Source: Ancistrus triradiatus (taxonomy: Eukaryota > Chordata > Actinopteri > Siluriformes > Loricariidae). Taken from it: a DNA stretch of 64,000 bases. Of this stretch, positions 31,512 through 45,175 are shown one piece after another. The DNA lies in assembly GCA_025084515.1 (NCBI GenBank), contig JAJAGP010002241.1:42501-106500 (forward strand), in the 5' to 3' direction. How positions within the stretch are numbered: position 1 is the first letter of the stretch; each line of letters begins with the position of its first letter. Under the pieces are notes generated by a model. That model searched no databases. It saw only the letters and a program-made list of their open reading frames with translations, and had not been told where the DNA came from. The position numbers and the translations under genes were made by a program.

Positions 31512-33050
31512 AGTGACACAAACCAGAATTGCTCTCTCCATAGTGTCCAAATTTCTACCATTCCCATTACATGTAGATTCTGTCTCTGGGTATGCTCTGT
31601 ATGATAAGAGTGGAGATATTACAAATTAGTTCCACAATTTTGCAATTTCTGCTTAGGCTCTAACAGCAGCTTGGCCCTTGTGTGTGTCTTTGTGTGACAC
31701 ACCAGGGAGATGTGAACACTCTTACAGGTTTGAAAGTGCGTCACTCCTCTGAGTGCCACCTGTCAGGGCAGGAGACAACAGCAGCTCATTAACTCATCTG
31801 ATAGTGAGCATATCCTGTTCCTGCCCCTCACACAGACGTTTCTGGCTTCACTTCACAGAAAGAGGCCCTGAGCCACACATTCCAAGTAATTTTTACTCGA
31901 GTGTAATAATTTGGATTGACTACACACTGCTACGCAGCAATAAGTTAAATATTACTGCAACTTTTGAAAAGTTGCCAGAAGGCCCTAAGCTCTTAAGCTT
32001 TGCCAAATATTTATCCTTCCACAGAGTTCCTCCACAGTAGATTTTACCTTGTAGTACAAGTTGCCCATACGTTTTGTACTTCTTCTGGTCTTTGTGTGTG
32101 GATTAACTTAAAAGACAAACAAATTACGCATGCAGAAATATAAATACAATAAGATATTACATAAATTGGCAGTCAACTAGGTGTTTCTCTTGTTCATGTA
32201 TAAAAACAAATATTTTTTAAAAACACAGACAACAGTCTAGACAGATCTAAAAACTTCCAGAGTGAGTTTCCAAAGTAGATTAAAACTGAAACATTCACAT
32301 AACAATAAAGTTTCAGACAATTAAAATAGAAAGTGAAAAAATATGGTCTGTGACACTGTGTAACCTCTTAGCAAGTATAATGTAAACATCGTGTCAACGT
32401 TGTTAAGCATATGCTTCCAGCTTCCCTGATGTTCAGAAACCCCTCCAAGGACAAACATTGTATGTTACATGGACCCTAGAATAGGCATTTCCTCCACCCT
32501 GTCCTGCATGAGCCAGAAATTTATTGCACATATATACCAGCTGCCTTTCCTAAAATGTTCCAGCCATGGTTGCTCAGCAGGAAGATTTTGTTGGCAAAGG
32601 GAGGTATCGCACATGGACCAATTACAAGGTAAACTCATAACATTAATGTCGTGAGACAACTAAACACCCATTCATTTATTATATATTTACTTTTAACTCT
32701 GGTACAGTGTTACCTGAGATCATATCTTATCCCAAAGAAATGTAGAATATCATGTTAGTGTAGTTAATATTTCCACTAACACTCATTTCTGTTGTAGACA
32801 ATATAAGCATTCTGCACTGTGTTGGAAATACTTTTAGTGTTACAAGTCTAAGAAGAGGAAGCATGGTATAAGGCCTGACAAACCTTTATAATGTTAGCCA
32901 TAATAACTAAGCTGATATAACTAGCTAACCTTAAAGCGCGTTGGTTCCTTCTCTCCTTCACACCTATACTAGTCTCAAATCTTAGCATTCTTATAGCCAA
33001 TGGAAAACCAGTTCAGTTTTATCAATTGCAGTTATTACTATCAGAGAACA
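31512..33050. other. Intergenic stretch, nothing recognised
   Basis: This is about 1.5 kb of AT-rich sequence with only short ORFs. I identify no repeat family, exon or RNA gene. Confidence 0.6.
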
Positions 33051-33052
33051 TA

Positions 33053-33738
33053 CAGTGGAGCAAAAAATTATAGTATTTAGTCAGCCACTGATTGTGCAAG
33101 TTCTCCTACATAGAAAGATGAGAGAGGTCTGTCATTTTCATCATAGGTACACTTCAACTATGAGAGACAAAATAAGAAACAAAATCCAGGAAATCACATT
33201 GTAGGATTTTTAAAGAATTGAATTGTAAATTATGTGGAAATAAGTATTTGGTCACCCACAAACAAGCAAGATTTCTGCTCTCACGACCTGTAAACTTCTT
33301 CTTTAAAGATCCCTGTCCTCCCACTTGTTACCTGTATTAATGGCACCTGTTTTGACCTCGTTAATCAGTATACAAGAACCACCTGTCCCCCCTCAAACAT
33401 TTCACACTCCAAACTCAACCATGGCCAAACCAAAGAGCTGTCAAGGACAGACCAGGAAGAAAATTGTAGACCTGCACCAGCTTGGAAGAGTGAATCTACA
33501 ATAGAGCAAGCAGGTTGGTGTGAATAAATCAACTGTGGGAGCAATTGTAAAAAATGGAAGACATACAAGACCATTGATAATCTCCATCAATCTGGGGTCC
33601 CACACAAGATCTCATCCTGTGGGGTCAAAATGATCATGAGAAAGGTGAGCAAAAATCCCAGAACTACACGGAGGGACCTGATGAATGACCTGCAGAGAGC
33701 TGGGACCAAAGTAACAAAGGTTACCATCAGTACCACAC
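33053..33738 (+). mobile_element. Tc1-like transposon, 5' half
   Basis: It starts cagtggagc after TA (33,051-33,052) with the same terminal repeat as transposon B. The transposase start is at 33,421 (atggccaaaccaaag). The coding reads through the DNA-binding region with stops and ends abruptly near 33,738 after the DLQRAGTKVTK-like segment, where SINE-like sequence begins. Confidence 0.85.
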
Positions 33739-33915
33739 TACACACTAGCAGCACACTAGTCATGGGCCAATTAGGATGACCAATCAACCCACTAAGTCTT
33801 CGAATTTTGGGAGATAAACGGATCACTCAAAGTAAACCCACACAGACAAGAGGAGGACATGCAGACTCCACACAGACTCCGTGGAGACCAGGGTTGGGAT
33901 CAAACCAGGGATTAG
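33739..33915 (-). repeat. tRNA-derived SINE fragment
   Basis: Read on the minus strand this contains a B-box-like ggtttgatccc head, then tctgtgtggagtctgcatgt and ctttgagtgatccgttta. These resemble the widespread teleost SINE at 57,752. It truncates the Tc1 copy to its left. Confidence 0.55.
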
Positions 33916-34340
33916 TATACAGTATTTAATATGGAATACAGTGGTCATAAAATAATGAAACTCATGACATTATATTAACATCAAGGTGCTAATACAGAGT
34001 AGATATATGTGAAAATTACAGAACCCTTCATTATCGTTGTCCTTTGCCTCCAAAACAACTTTTGTAATGGTATTATACAAGTCCTGAATGGATTATGGTC
34101 TTCCAGTTCTTACAGTTCTTACAGTATGTGCGCAAGGACATCTTATAAAGCTCCAACAGGAAGCTGTGACCATTGTTTAAAATCACAAATAGGTAATCGA
34201 GAGAGAATAATTAATAATGAAATAGAACAGAGAGCACATTTAAAAACATTATTATCAAGAATACAGGGAAGAAGAATGATCACGTATTTCCTAAAGTCTA
34301 CAGGATTTCTGACACACACTCCAACACAAGCTTTTTGACT
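33916..34340. other. AT-rich spacer before saal1
   Basis: No recognised repeat or gene. Confidence 0.55.
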
Positions 34341-34585
34341 AAATGCCAAAAAGGGGGCGCTGATACAATTTAAAGGTTGCAACGCACCGAAAAAGAACTA
34401 CCAGAATGTGGCGGTAATGCACATGTCTGCCAACCGCCATTAAACCAAAAGGAAGAAGAAGCAGAAAGAGAAACGGCGGTGATCCGAGTAACGCTGCGTT
34501 TACACGGATTCCGAGTTTATTTTAGCTTTAGGGTCTTTAAACACTTTTTCTCGTCGTTATTGGCGTCTTTACTGCTCCGTCCTCA
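34341..34585 (+). promoter_or_regulatory. saal1: Putative saal1 promoter and 5' UTR
   Basis: This is a local rise in CpG (ggcggt, aacggcggtgatccg, cgtcgtt) in otherwise AT-rich DNA. It ends at the candidate start codon and donor atgggtaag. There is no TATA box. Its position upstream of saal1 and its composition suggest a CpG-type promoter; no other evidence is available. Confidence 0.45.
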
Positions 34586-37500
34586 ATGGGTAAGGCCATT
34601 TCTTTATTGAACTGAAAACTACACTGTATGCGTCAGTGAGAAGTGAGACCAGTTTTCCGTACAACCTAATATAAACACTGTTGGCAAACACTCCAGCGTA
34701 ACGACACGGCAGAAGGACGCGTGGTTTTAAGTCCTTGCATTTAAAACTGCCTGTTTGCTCAATTGTGACTCATTATATTCAAAATAAAGTAAATATCCAG
34801 TGTCTGAATCTCTGTCTAGAATGTACAACACGTTACTGTTAGTGGTACTGCAATAGAGCAACATTATACTTCTAGCAGAACGCACTACGAAAGCCATCGG
34901 CTTCCTATTCAATATGTACCGTTAGTGTTCAGTTTGTTTATTACATTTATTTACCATTTGATCAGGTAACTTCCATATAAGTGCACGTTGTATTTATACA
35001 GTAACTGCATACCCAACCATCACCTTTTTTGAGATGTCTTAAGACACATTATGAAGATGTCTTAAGACATCTTGAGGCATATCTTAATAATTGAAGACAT
35101 GTCTTTAAGACATGTTTATAGACACGCATCTTAGGACGTCTTGACTATAATAACGTCCCAAGATGTCTCAAGATGTAGGATGCTACACATAGGAATATAC
35201 CACATACTGTACAGCCTTCATCGCTAACTTGAAATGTGCTTATAAATACACTAAAAATCTAACTTTCTCATAACAATTTGCACTAGTACTTTAAATTTGA
35301 CTGCTATTATATCAAGTGCAACTTACCTGCCAGTATTAAGAAAAAGGGAATTATCATGGAATTTAACATTTATAAACAATATCAGTGTTTCTGCTACATA
35401 TATCAGCTACAATATCAAAATTATTTCTGCACCGCTTCATTTGATAAATGTTACCATATAAAATCATTTTCTCTATTCATACATTTTTTAAATCACAAAT
35501 CACACAACTAAAATACAAATTAAACTATTTATTTCATCAATATTAAACAACAATTAATAACACATCTTCACATCATCTTAAACAGCAAAATAGTTCTCAA
35601 ATTCAACAAGTCTTGACCATACAGTGCATTCAGAAAGTCTTCAGACCCTTTCACTTTTTCACATTATGTTGCTGCCTTGTGCTAAATAAAAAAATAGGAA
35701 AAAATACAAGTATTCAGACACTTGGAATTTAGCTCTGGGTTCCTCCCATTTCTCTGTATCTGGAGAAGGCTACAAAAAAAGATCAGCTGCACTGAAGTTC
35801 CCAAGCCTCCAGTGGCCTCTATAATTCTTAAATGGAAGAAGTTTGGAACAACCAGGACCAGGGGTCCTTGGTAAGAGACGTGAACAAGAACCCAATGGTC
35901 ACTCTAGCCGAGCTCCAAAGGTCCTGTGTGCAGATGGGAGAAACTTCCAGAAGGTCCACCATCACTGCAGCACTTCACCAGACTGGGCTTTATGGCAGAG
36001 CGGGCAACAGAAGACTGAGGTGAAGATTCACATTCCAAGACAATGACCCTAAGCACCCCAAGACAACACAGGAGTGTCTTAAGGATGGCTCTGGATGTTC
36101 TTGAGTGGCCCAGCCAGAGCCTTGATTTGAACCCAATGGCTGTCCAACCTGACAGAGCTTGAGAGGATCTGCAGAGAACAATGGCAGAAAATCCCAAAAT
36201 CCAGTTGTTCAAACCTTGTGGCATCATACCCAAAAAATGCAATATTGTTCTTTTTCAATAAATTTGCAAAAATTTCTAAAATTTTGTTTTCACTTTGTCA
36301 CTATGGGGTATTGAATGCAGAATGATAGTGACAATCTTGATTTATTTATTTTTTTTATTTTAGCACAAGACTGCAACGTGTGAGAAAAGTGAAAGGGTCT
36401 GAAGACTTTCGAATGCATTCTGTATAATAAAACCTTTTCTCACACAGTTCATTTATTACATGAAAAAACATGTTTATACATTAAACTTAAGAAATTCTAG
36501 TTCTCACTGGATCTTAATCTGCCATCACATTCTCAGATAAGAAGGAGGAGTACAATGAGGAGGCAAAAAATGATGGGTCCAGTCCATCTTCCCCTGGCCA
36601 AGACTCACCAGTAATGGATCGTAACCCCTCGCCACCTCCTGAGGGAGATAATGAGACTGTAGAAGAGGCTGATGCTATTGGACAGACTGTCTACAGCAAG
36701 CACTGGCTCTTTAGCACCTTAACCCGCCTTATTCAGGTATTCTAAGAGCTTTCATATAAAACTGATAGAGCATATATAGCAGATTTGAACACCTAAAAGA
36801 TCCAGTGCGTATTCACCTGTAAGAGGTCTAATGGTAGCATTTTTGGGGCATGTAGATAATGACGCAACAAGACTCAGGAGATGAAGATGGTCTGGAACTG
36901 TCTGATGAAAATGAAGAGGATCTCTGTAAAGTGTGGGATATGGCCATGGACCAGGTCAAATACTTGTACTGAGGAATTTGTCATGGGAGATGTTCATGAG
37001 AACGATGATGCATTTCCTTTGAATATTGTTTCAATTTAATCTCACTAGGCCGTGTGTGTGTGTGTGTGTGTGTGTGTACACACGTGTGTGCGTGTGTACC
37101 TGCCTGCATGTCTGTCTATCCCCATCTGCCTGTGTGTGATGTTTCAGGATGTAGCTGGTTTACTACAGGATTTCAAAGCTGCTGACATTTTACTTGGAGT
37201 GATTGCCAAGTCACGTAATCCACGTCTTACTGTAAGTAACATTGATTTAAATAATGCCCACTTGCCTATGAAGTATCTAATTTTACTTTGATATTTTTGT
37301 TTTAAGGACAGTTTACATAATTTAAATACATACTTAAATTTTTTTTTTTTTTTTTTCATTTTTATTTCATTGCAGACAGTACCTGAGATATTTCATGTTT
37401 TGTCTGGTCAACTTCATTTCATTTATTAATAAACATCCATTCCTGCATTTAAGGCCAGCAACACATTCCAAATGAAGTTGAGACAGGGGTAATTTAGAGC

Positions 37501-40500
37501 TAGTAGGGGATTATAACACTAAATAATGGCATGATTTCAAACAGGTGATGTCAACAGGTAATCATGATTTGGTACAAAAGCAGTACCTGGGAAAGGCTGA
37601 GTTTTTAATGAGTAAATTCAAGTCAATTTAATTTTATTGTCATTATTACTGAAGCAGGGTTGTACAGTACAACGAAATGCCTTTAGGCTAGATCTCCAGT
37701 GCAATTACATAAGGACACAGTGCAAGATGTAGTGCAAGACAAGACATACAGGACATATACAAAAGTACAATGGACAGACATTGATACAATAAATACAAGT
37801 GTATATACATGTGCAGGTGGACATGGTTCTAGTATAAGGATTGTAGCTGGAGGTAGAACAGCATACCGGTACTTGGGGAAGTAGTGGATGAGTCTTCTGA
37901 GCTTATACTCTATGGAATATAATTAAGCAATAATACACGAGAGGGAGTGCTTTAACGTGAGATAATGGCACAGGTGTAATGCGGTCGTAGGCATTACACC
38001 ACAGTTCCGCTATCGTCATTTATTGTTAGATTTTAAGATAAAGGTCACAGAAAAAAGGATTTGTTTATTAGTCTTCCGCGAGGTAAAATAGTTCCATTCT
38101 TTCGTTTATCGTTATTGTAAGCCCTTCAGTCATTAAAGTCGAGGAACAGAATTCCCAAAAACTGTTTATTATACAGAAAATAAACATAAATATATCGATG
38201 GGAAAGTTTTAATTTATTGAAAAGAAAGTTTATTTCCATTCAGAAAATAAAATGGGTGGGGTTTATAAGGCAGGCTGTTAAAGGTCCACTATTCTACCGA
38301 CTGAAGCAAATCGGAGTCAGATCCTGGTGTTATAACCAAAGTCTAGGATCCCGTTTGATTAGTGATTATAAATGTGTATGATGAAGCTCTTAATGTTCAT
38401 CTGATCAGTCCTGAAATGTAAGGGCAGAGTTACAGAGCATCAGCAGCTTCTCTGGGTTAGAGCTGGACTTACAGATAAACCTGTCAGATGAATGAACGCC
38501 CGATCAGCCGTGCATGGTGTTTAATGAAAGACGCCGAGTTTAACTCCAGCAAACGACGTCTGTGTGACACTGATCTTCAGTGTCGTTGCTCTTCAGTCGA
38601 GCTGTGAATCCATTAAGAGCCGGGACGTTTGATTTAAAGGACTGACTGCGTTTCGCTTTTCCAGCTTCCAAATCCTAAAGGTGATAAACCTTTGGCTCAG
38701 GTGGTCATTAATAGCTTCATCTTCCAAATTCATATCGTTTTCAAAACCAATATATTTTATAAACTAATTATATCTTTCATTTCGGCAGTGTTTTACTCAT
38801 TATAAGTTTGCTGCTTTTTCTGGCGGGCGTCGTTGCTAGGTTTCGTGTGTGTACCAGTACCAGTTTGTAAACAAATGCATGAGAAAATTATTGAAATGTT
38901 TAAAACCAGTGTACCAACGCTACCATCTACACAGCATCCGAAGCATAGACTGTTATACATGTCACTCACTCCAGGAAATGCACAAAACCATGGTTCTTCA
39001 TTTACAAGAGCACACACACACTATAGAACCAAAATATAAATGCACCCGATGGAATACAAACATAAATAAACATACCTCGCTGGCTGCACACAACCAAGAG
39101 GGAATTTGAAGCTCACTTGAAGAAACACTCATTTCCAGAACAGGCAATGCAATATCACCTTTTAAGCCCTTAAACCTTTGTGGTGCTCTTCACTTCTAGG
39201 TATATGAAGGTGAAGCTGGTATTGTGCTTGTGGTGTTAAGCAGAGTACAAACTTTTCTATTTGACATCTCTGCTTGAGTCCGTGCCTGTGTGCAACCAAT
39301 ACTGTAACATAGTTCCTACTTATGCATGTTGTTAATGCAGAGTAAATCAATATTCATGAAAATAAATATAAAAAGAAACCATCAACGTTATGACATAATA
39401 TTTATGGCAGTGAAAATAGACATGCTAAACCTTTTTTTGTTTTTGTTTGTTTTTTTTTTTTGACCAGGTGTTTACTTGCAACATCCTGAGTTTTTATTTC
39501 CTATTCTAATTTCTTTTAATTGTTAAGACCTCGGTTGCTAAAGTGAACTGACATGGTCATTAAACAGGGCTTACCTGTAATCATACACAGAAGAAAAAAA
39601 AAAACAAATGTCATAGGGGAAATAGAATGGGAAGTCAAATTTAAAAACAGTATTATCAAAAAGACCGGGGTTGCAGGTTGCTTAAAAGCTTTTCAGTACC
39701 AAGAACAAGGTACTAATACAATTGATAGGTCGTAATGCGCATTGTCTCCCATACTTAATCAGTTGTAGCAGTATATATTCCAGCATCAATATTCTGGAAT
39801 ACTGGAACCTTATCAGAAAAAGTGTTTGCACCATAATGTGAACCGTTTCCTGTAAAAATGATCATCTTTGTTAGCTGTTACACAGTCAATCATATAAGTA
39901 CAAAACTGTACACAAATGAAGACGTAACAGTTGGTAGTTGACATTGTAAGTTGAAGGTTGGGTGTTCTTCGGCTTCCTCCACAGACATTCATCCAGATTT
40001 AGGAAATGTGATCATTTACATCTACAGCATTTAGCAAATACAGTCTTACAATCCAAGCAATTGTGGGTTAAGGGCCGTGCTCAAGGACCCAACAGTGACA
40101 GCTTGGCAGAGGTGGGATTTGAACTCTGGACCTTCTGGTCCATAGTCCAGTACCTTACCCGCTAGGCTACCACAGTCCCTAAGTCACTCGTCACAAAGTA
40201 GTTATTTTTTTCCAATAGACACAAAGTTGTCTTCACATGGAGACCATGTAGGCAAAAGGCTTTCCAATGTCAATCCTGCAGTTAATTTAGGCTTTGTAAA
40301 GGTACAAAGATTTATAGTTTTTTGTTAAGACCGGATCAGTTCTTGAGGTTGTAACTCTGTATTGAGCAACCCACAAAGAATCCAGGAATTCAGGATTTAT
40401 CCATATGTAACATGCCCTGCCATTACTTAATTTTCCTGTTTTTGTGAGTAATGCATAACCAGTGTTTGGTCTCTTTCAAACTCTGTTAGTTGCCTTATAT

Positions 40501-43500
40501 TGCTTTGACATCTAACAGCAAAGTGCCAAGTACTGTTACACACTTAATTGGTAATCAACTAAAGTAATATGCAGCTATGTTCTTAATTGTGATGTTCGTG
40601 CAAAGGTTGGTCTCTTATTATTTTGTCCGTCTCCACTGGATACGTTTATAAGCGCAGAACAGAAGCACCTGAGATCAGTAAGCACACGTGGTGTTCACAA
40701 GTAAATTGGTTTTTATTTATTATTATAAAGCTCTCCTTGTTCATTGTGTTCAACTAAGCACATGCAATTCCAACGTGGTCAGTTTCTACCCAGCTATGTG
40801 TACCAGAGTAAGTTTAGATAATAATAACTCTTTTTTTTTTATATAGCACTTTCGATACAAGACTAGAATCCAATACAAAAGCGAAAAAAACATGATGAAT
40901 AATGATGATAATCTAGTAGTGCCATTCAAGAGAAATTCATCCTAGTGATTGATCATCTTGGCACAAAGTTAGAATACATACATGCACACATTATGTAATT
41001 TACTTTCAAATTTTGTTACAGGAAATATGTGTTGGAATACTGGGAAATATGGCTTGTTTCCAAGATACCCGTGCGTCTATTAGTCAGAATGCTGAACTAG
41101 GGTATGTAAACATCCTGTACTCTTTCCTGCTTTTTCGAGGCTTAGAGTTACTTTTCGTTGTTAGGGGTTAAACTAGTTCATGCCAATGATGAGAGACTGC
41201 ATTTGCATTGGTTGGATAGTGTTGCGGGGTTTTTTTCTCTGAAATGTGATGCTATAATAATTGTTCTTTTTTGTCTGTTTTTTGGGGCATTTCTCCATCA
41301 CACTCAGTGCTGTGCTGCTGTTACTGCTGGGTGACCGTGATCCCCCCACACTGCTGGAAACATGCAGGTGAGAAACCCAGTCAGTGCAGAACTTCACACA
41401 TTATGATAACACTACGTGTAATTGTTTTGCCATACTTTATTATTTATCATCTTAATTTAATAAAAAATGTTTTATTTTGTTACTATTTTGTTACCCAGAT
41501 TTGTCCAAAAATCCAAAAATTTCACGTCTCATTCGTTGTATTAAGAGTTGACTCTTCTTAGGAGTTCATTATATTGTGAGTTGCATTTCCTTAATTGTTT
41601 TTTTGATATTTATATTCAATTCATGTTATATATTTGTTTATTTGTGGACTGTGGTGGCCTAGCGGGTAAGGTACTGGACTATGGACCAGAAGGCCCGGGG
41701 TTCAAATCCCACCTCTGCCAAGCTGCCACTGTTGGGTCCTTGAGCAAGGCCCTTAACCCACAATTGCTTGTAAGACTGTATCAATTGTAAGTCGCTCTGG
41801 ATAAGGGCGTCTGCTAAATGCTGCAAATGTTAATGTTTATTTTTTGTCATCTTATTTGATCTTTTTTTTTTTAAGTTTCTGTTCCAGATTAGACTTATTT
41901 TCTGTATTTATTTCCTCATAAGTAGAGAGCTATTATTTGGCTCCTTAATACAGCTTTCCCGGTCTTCCAATACAAAATAAAATTCTCTGATTAGAAAGAG
42001 GTCTGTGTGAGCAGTGAATTCTTTAGACATTTTGGACATTTTTTGGACACTTTGGGTATTTGAGATATCAACCTTTGCTGAGCCACAACTGTCATAAACC
42101 GTTTAATGATGTCTGTGGATTGCAGATGGCTTGAATTGTGTGCACTGGTTGTTCTGTCTGAATGTGGATCATTGATGGTATTGAATTATCCTTCGATTAT
42201 TTGAAGAATTGGAGAGATTGTAAAGATACATTTACTGTGAAAAATTCATGGTCACTGTATGGGGCTTCAGTATTTGGGCCATATACTGTATATTTGCAAT
42301 AGTTAAGGAACTATTGTGGATGTTGATGTTTATTATAGGCATCTTCCTTATGGGTCTGATATGGTGGTATTCTGTGTGAAGGTAATGTTTTTATTTGTTA
42401 TGATGGATATACAGTGGAGCAAAAAAGTATTTAGTCAGCCACTGATTGTGCAAGTTTTCCTACTTAGAAAGATGAGAGAGGTCTGTAATTTTCATCATAG
42501 GTACACTTCAACTATGAGAGACAAAATGAGAAACAAAATCCAGGAAATCACATTGTAGGATTTTAAAGAATTTAATTGTAAATCATGGTGGAAAATAAGT
42601 ATTTGGTCACCCACAAACAAGCAAGATTTCTGGCTCTCACAGACCTGTAACAACTTCTTTTATAAGCTCTTCTTTCCTCCACTCGTCACTTGTATTAATG
42701 GCACCTGTTTGACCTCGTTATCTGTATAAAAGACACCTGTCCACAGCCTCAAACAGTCAGACTCCAAACTCAACCTGCACCAGGCTGGGAAGAGTGAATC
42801 CACAATAGGCAAGCAGGTTGGTGTGAATAAATCAACTGTGGGAGCAATTGTAAGAAAATGGAAGACATACAAGACCATTGATAATCTCCCTCGATCTGGG
42901 GCTCCATGCAAGATCACATTTCGTGGGGTCAAAATGATCATGAGAACGGTGAGGAAAAATCCCAGAACTATACGGAGGGACCTGATGAATGACCTGCAGA
43001 GAGCTGGGACCAAAGTAACAAAGGCTACCATCAGTAACACAGTACGCCGCAAGGGACTCAGATCCTGCAGTGCCAGGCGTGTCCCCCTGCTTAAGCCAGT
43101 ACATGTCCAGGCCCGTCTGAAGTTGCCAGAGAGGCATATGGATGATCCAGAAGTGTTTGGGAGAATATCATGTGGTTAGATGAAACCAAAATAGAACTTT
43201 TTGGTAAAAACTCAACTGGAGGAAGAAGAATGCTGAGTTGCATCCCAAGAACACCATACCTACTGTGAAGCATCGGGGTGGAAACCTCATGCTTTGGGGC
43301 TGTTTGTCTGCAGAGGGGACAGGACGACTGATCCGTGTTAAGGGAAGAATGAACGGGGCCATGTATTGTGAGATTTTAAGCCAAAACCTCCTTCCATCAG
43401 TGAGAGCATTGAATATGGAACGTGACTGGGTCTTCCAGCCTGACAATGATCCCAAAAACACCGCTCGGGCGACGAAGGAGTGTCTCCATAAAAAGCATTT

Positions 43501-45138
43501 CAAGGTCCTGGAGTGACCTAGCCAGTCTCCAGACCTCAGCCCCATAGAAAATTTGTGGAGGGAGTTGAAAGTCCGTGTTCATCACTGCTCTAGAGGAGAT
43601 CTGCATGGAGGAATGGGCCAAAATACCAGCTACAGTGTGTGCAAACGTAGTGAAGACTTGCAGGAAACGTTTGACCTCTGTCATTATCACCAGATTTTAT
43701 GTTATGAAGTAATGAGTTGAAGTTTTTTTTATTGACCAAATACTTATTTTCCACCATGATTTACAATTACATTTTTTTAAAAACCTACAATGTGATTTCC
43801 TGGATTTTTTTTCTCATTTTGTCTCTCATAGCTGAAGTGTACCTATGATGAAAATTACAGACATCTCTCATCTTTCTAATTAGGAGAACTTGCACAATCA
43901 GTGGCTGACTAAATAATTTTTGCCCCACTCTACCTCTGTTTGGAGTTACAGCAAGTCAAGAATGTGTTTGAATTGAGGTGACTTCAGTTTGTGATGGTTT
44001 GTTTCTGATAGATGTGTTTCTTGTCATTTGCTTGATATCGGCTTTTAAGGAATTGAGATGATGTACATTGGTCTGTTTAGTCTGTGTGCCAATACCTTGA
44101 ATGTTCCACGTTACAAATTTAAGTGATGACATGTTATGAGGTAGAATCAAATAGTGTGTATTAATATGAGTTTAATGCGGAAGCATTAGGGGTTGTTTCC
44201 TAGTGTATGTCGTGCAGGGTGTTGGGAACAGAGATACATCTTTAATATCTGGAATTTATGGTAGTAATAAGATGGAGCATGACAAAAAAAAAACCTCTAG
44301 TTCTTATATCGGGTGTATTGCAAATTTCTACACTTTTCTGGGCTGCTGGTGTTGCCGTGTTATAGATATCAACTTAGTGGTAAAAATATTCCTGATGGCT
44401 TCTTCAAGAAATAATGTAGTCTAGCCAATACTTTTTTTTTTCTTTTTTTTTGCGTGGCATGTGTCCAGTGTCATTAATTCTGCTTTCCTTTCAGGCTGCT
44501 ACTGACCTGTCTGTCTCAATCCGATGTTGCCCCCTTGTGGCTTGAAAGGATTCGCCAGCAGACAGCCACACGCAACAACCTCTGTTTTATAATGCGCAGT
44601 TCTACTAATGGTAATGGCCTTTGTTCCATATGCTGTCATCCAACTTGTCATCCAATTGTGTAATGTTTGGCTAAGCACAAGCTAAAAGAAATGCAGTCAT
44701 TGTTGGTTCGTTTGTGCTTGTATGTCTCTGACAGTAAAAGGTAATCGCAAGGGGAAGTATACAGAAATGTGACCAAAAATAAATAAATATATATTTAAAA
44801 TGTAAAATGTATAATAAAAAAACAAGCAAGTCTTTCCCGGTCATTCTGCACTCAATACCTCAAAGTATTTTAGACATTTTTGCAAAGCTGTTGAAAAGGA
44901 AAAACTAACATAGTCCATTGACATAAGTATTCAGACCGTTTACTCCAGGGGTGTCCAAACTTTTATTCAAAGGGGGCCAGATTGGACCATATTGAAATAC
45001 ATAAGGGCTGGTCTCTCTTTCCAAAAACATAACTCTATAAGATAATATATATATAATATATATATTATATATATGATATAGATATATATATAGATATATA
45101 TAATTATATACTATATATATATATAATATATATCTCTC

Positions 45139-45175
<37 letters not shown>

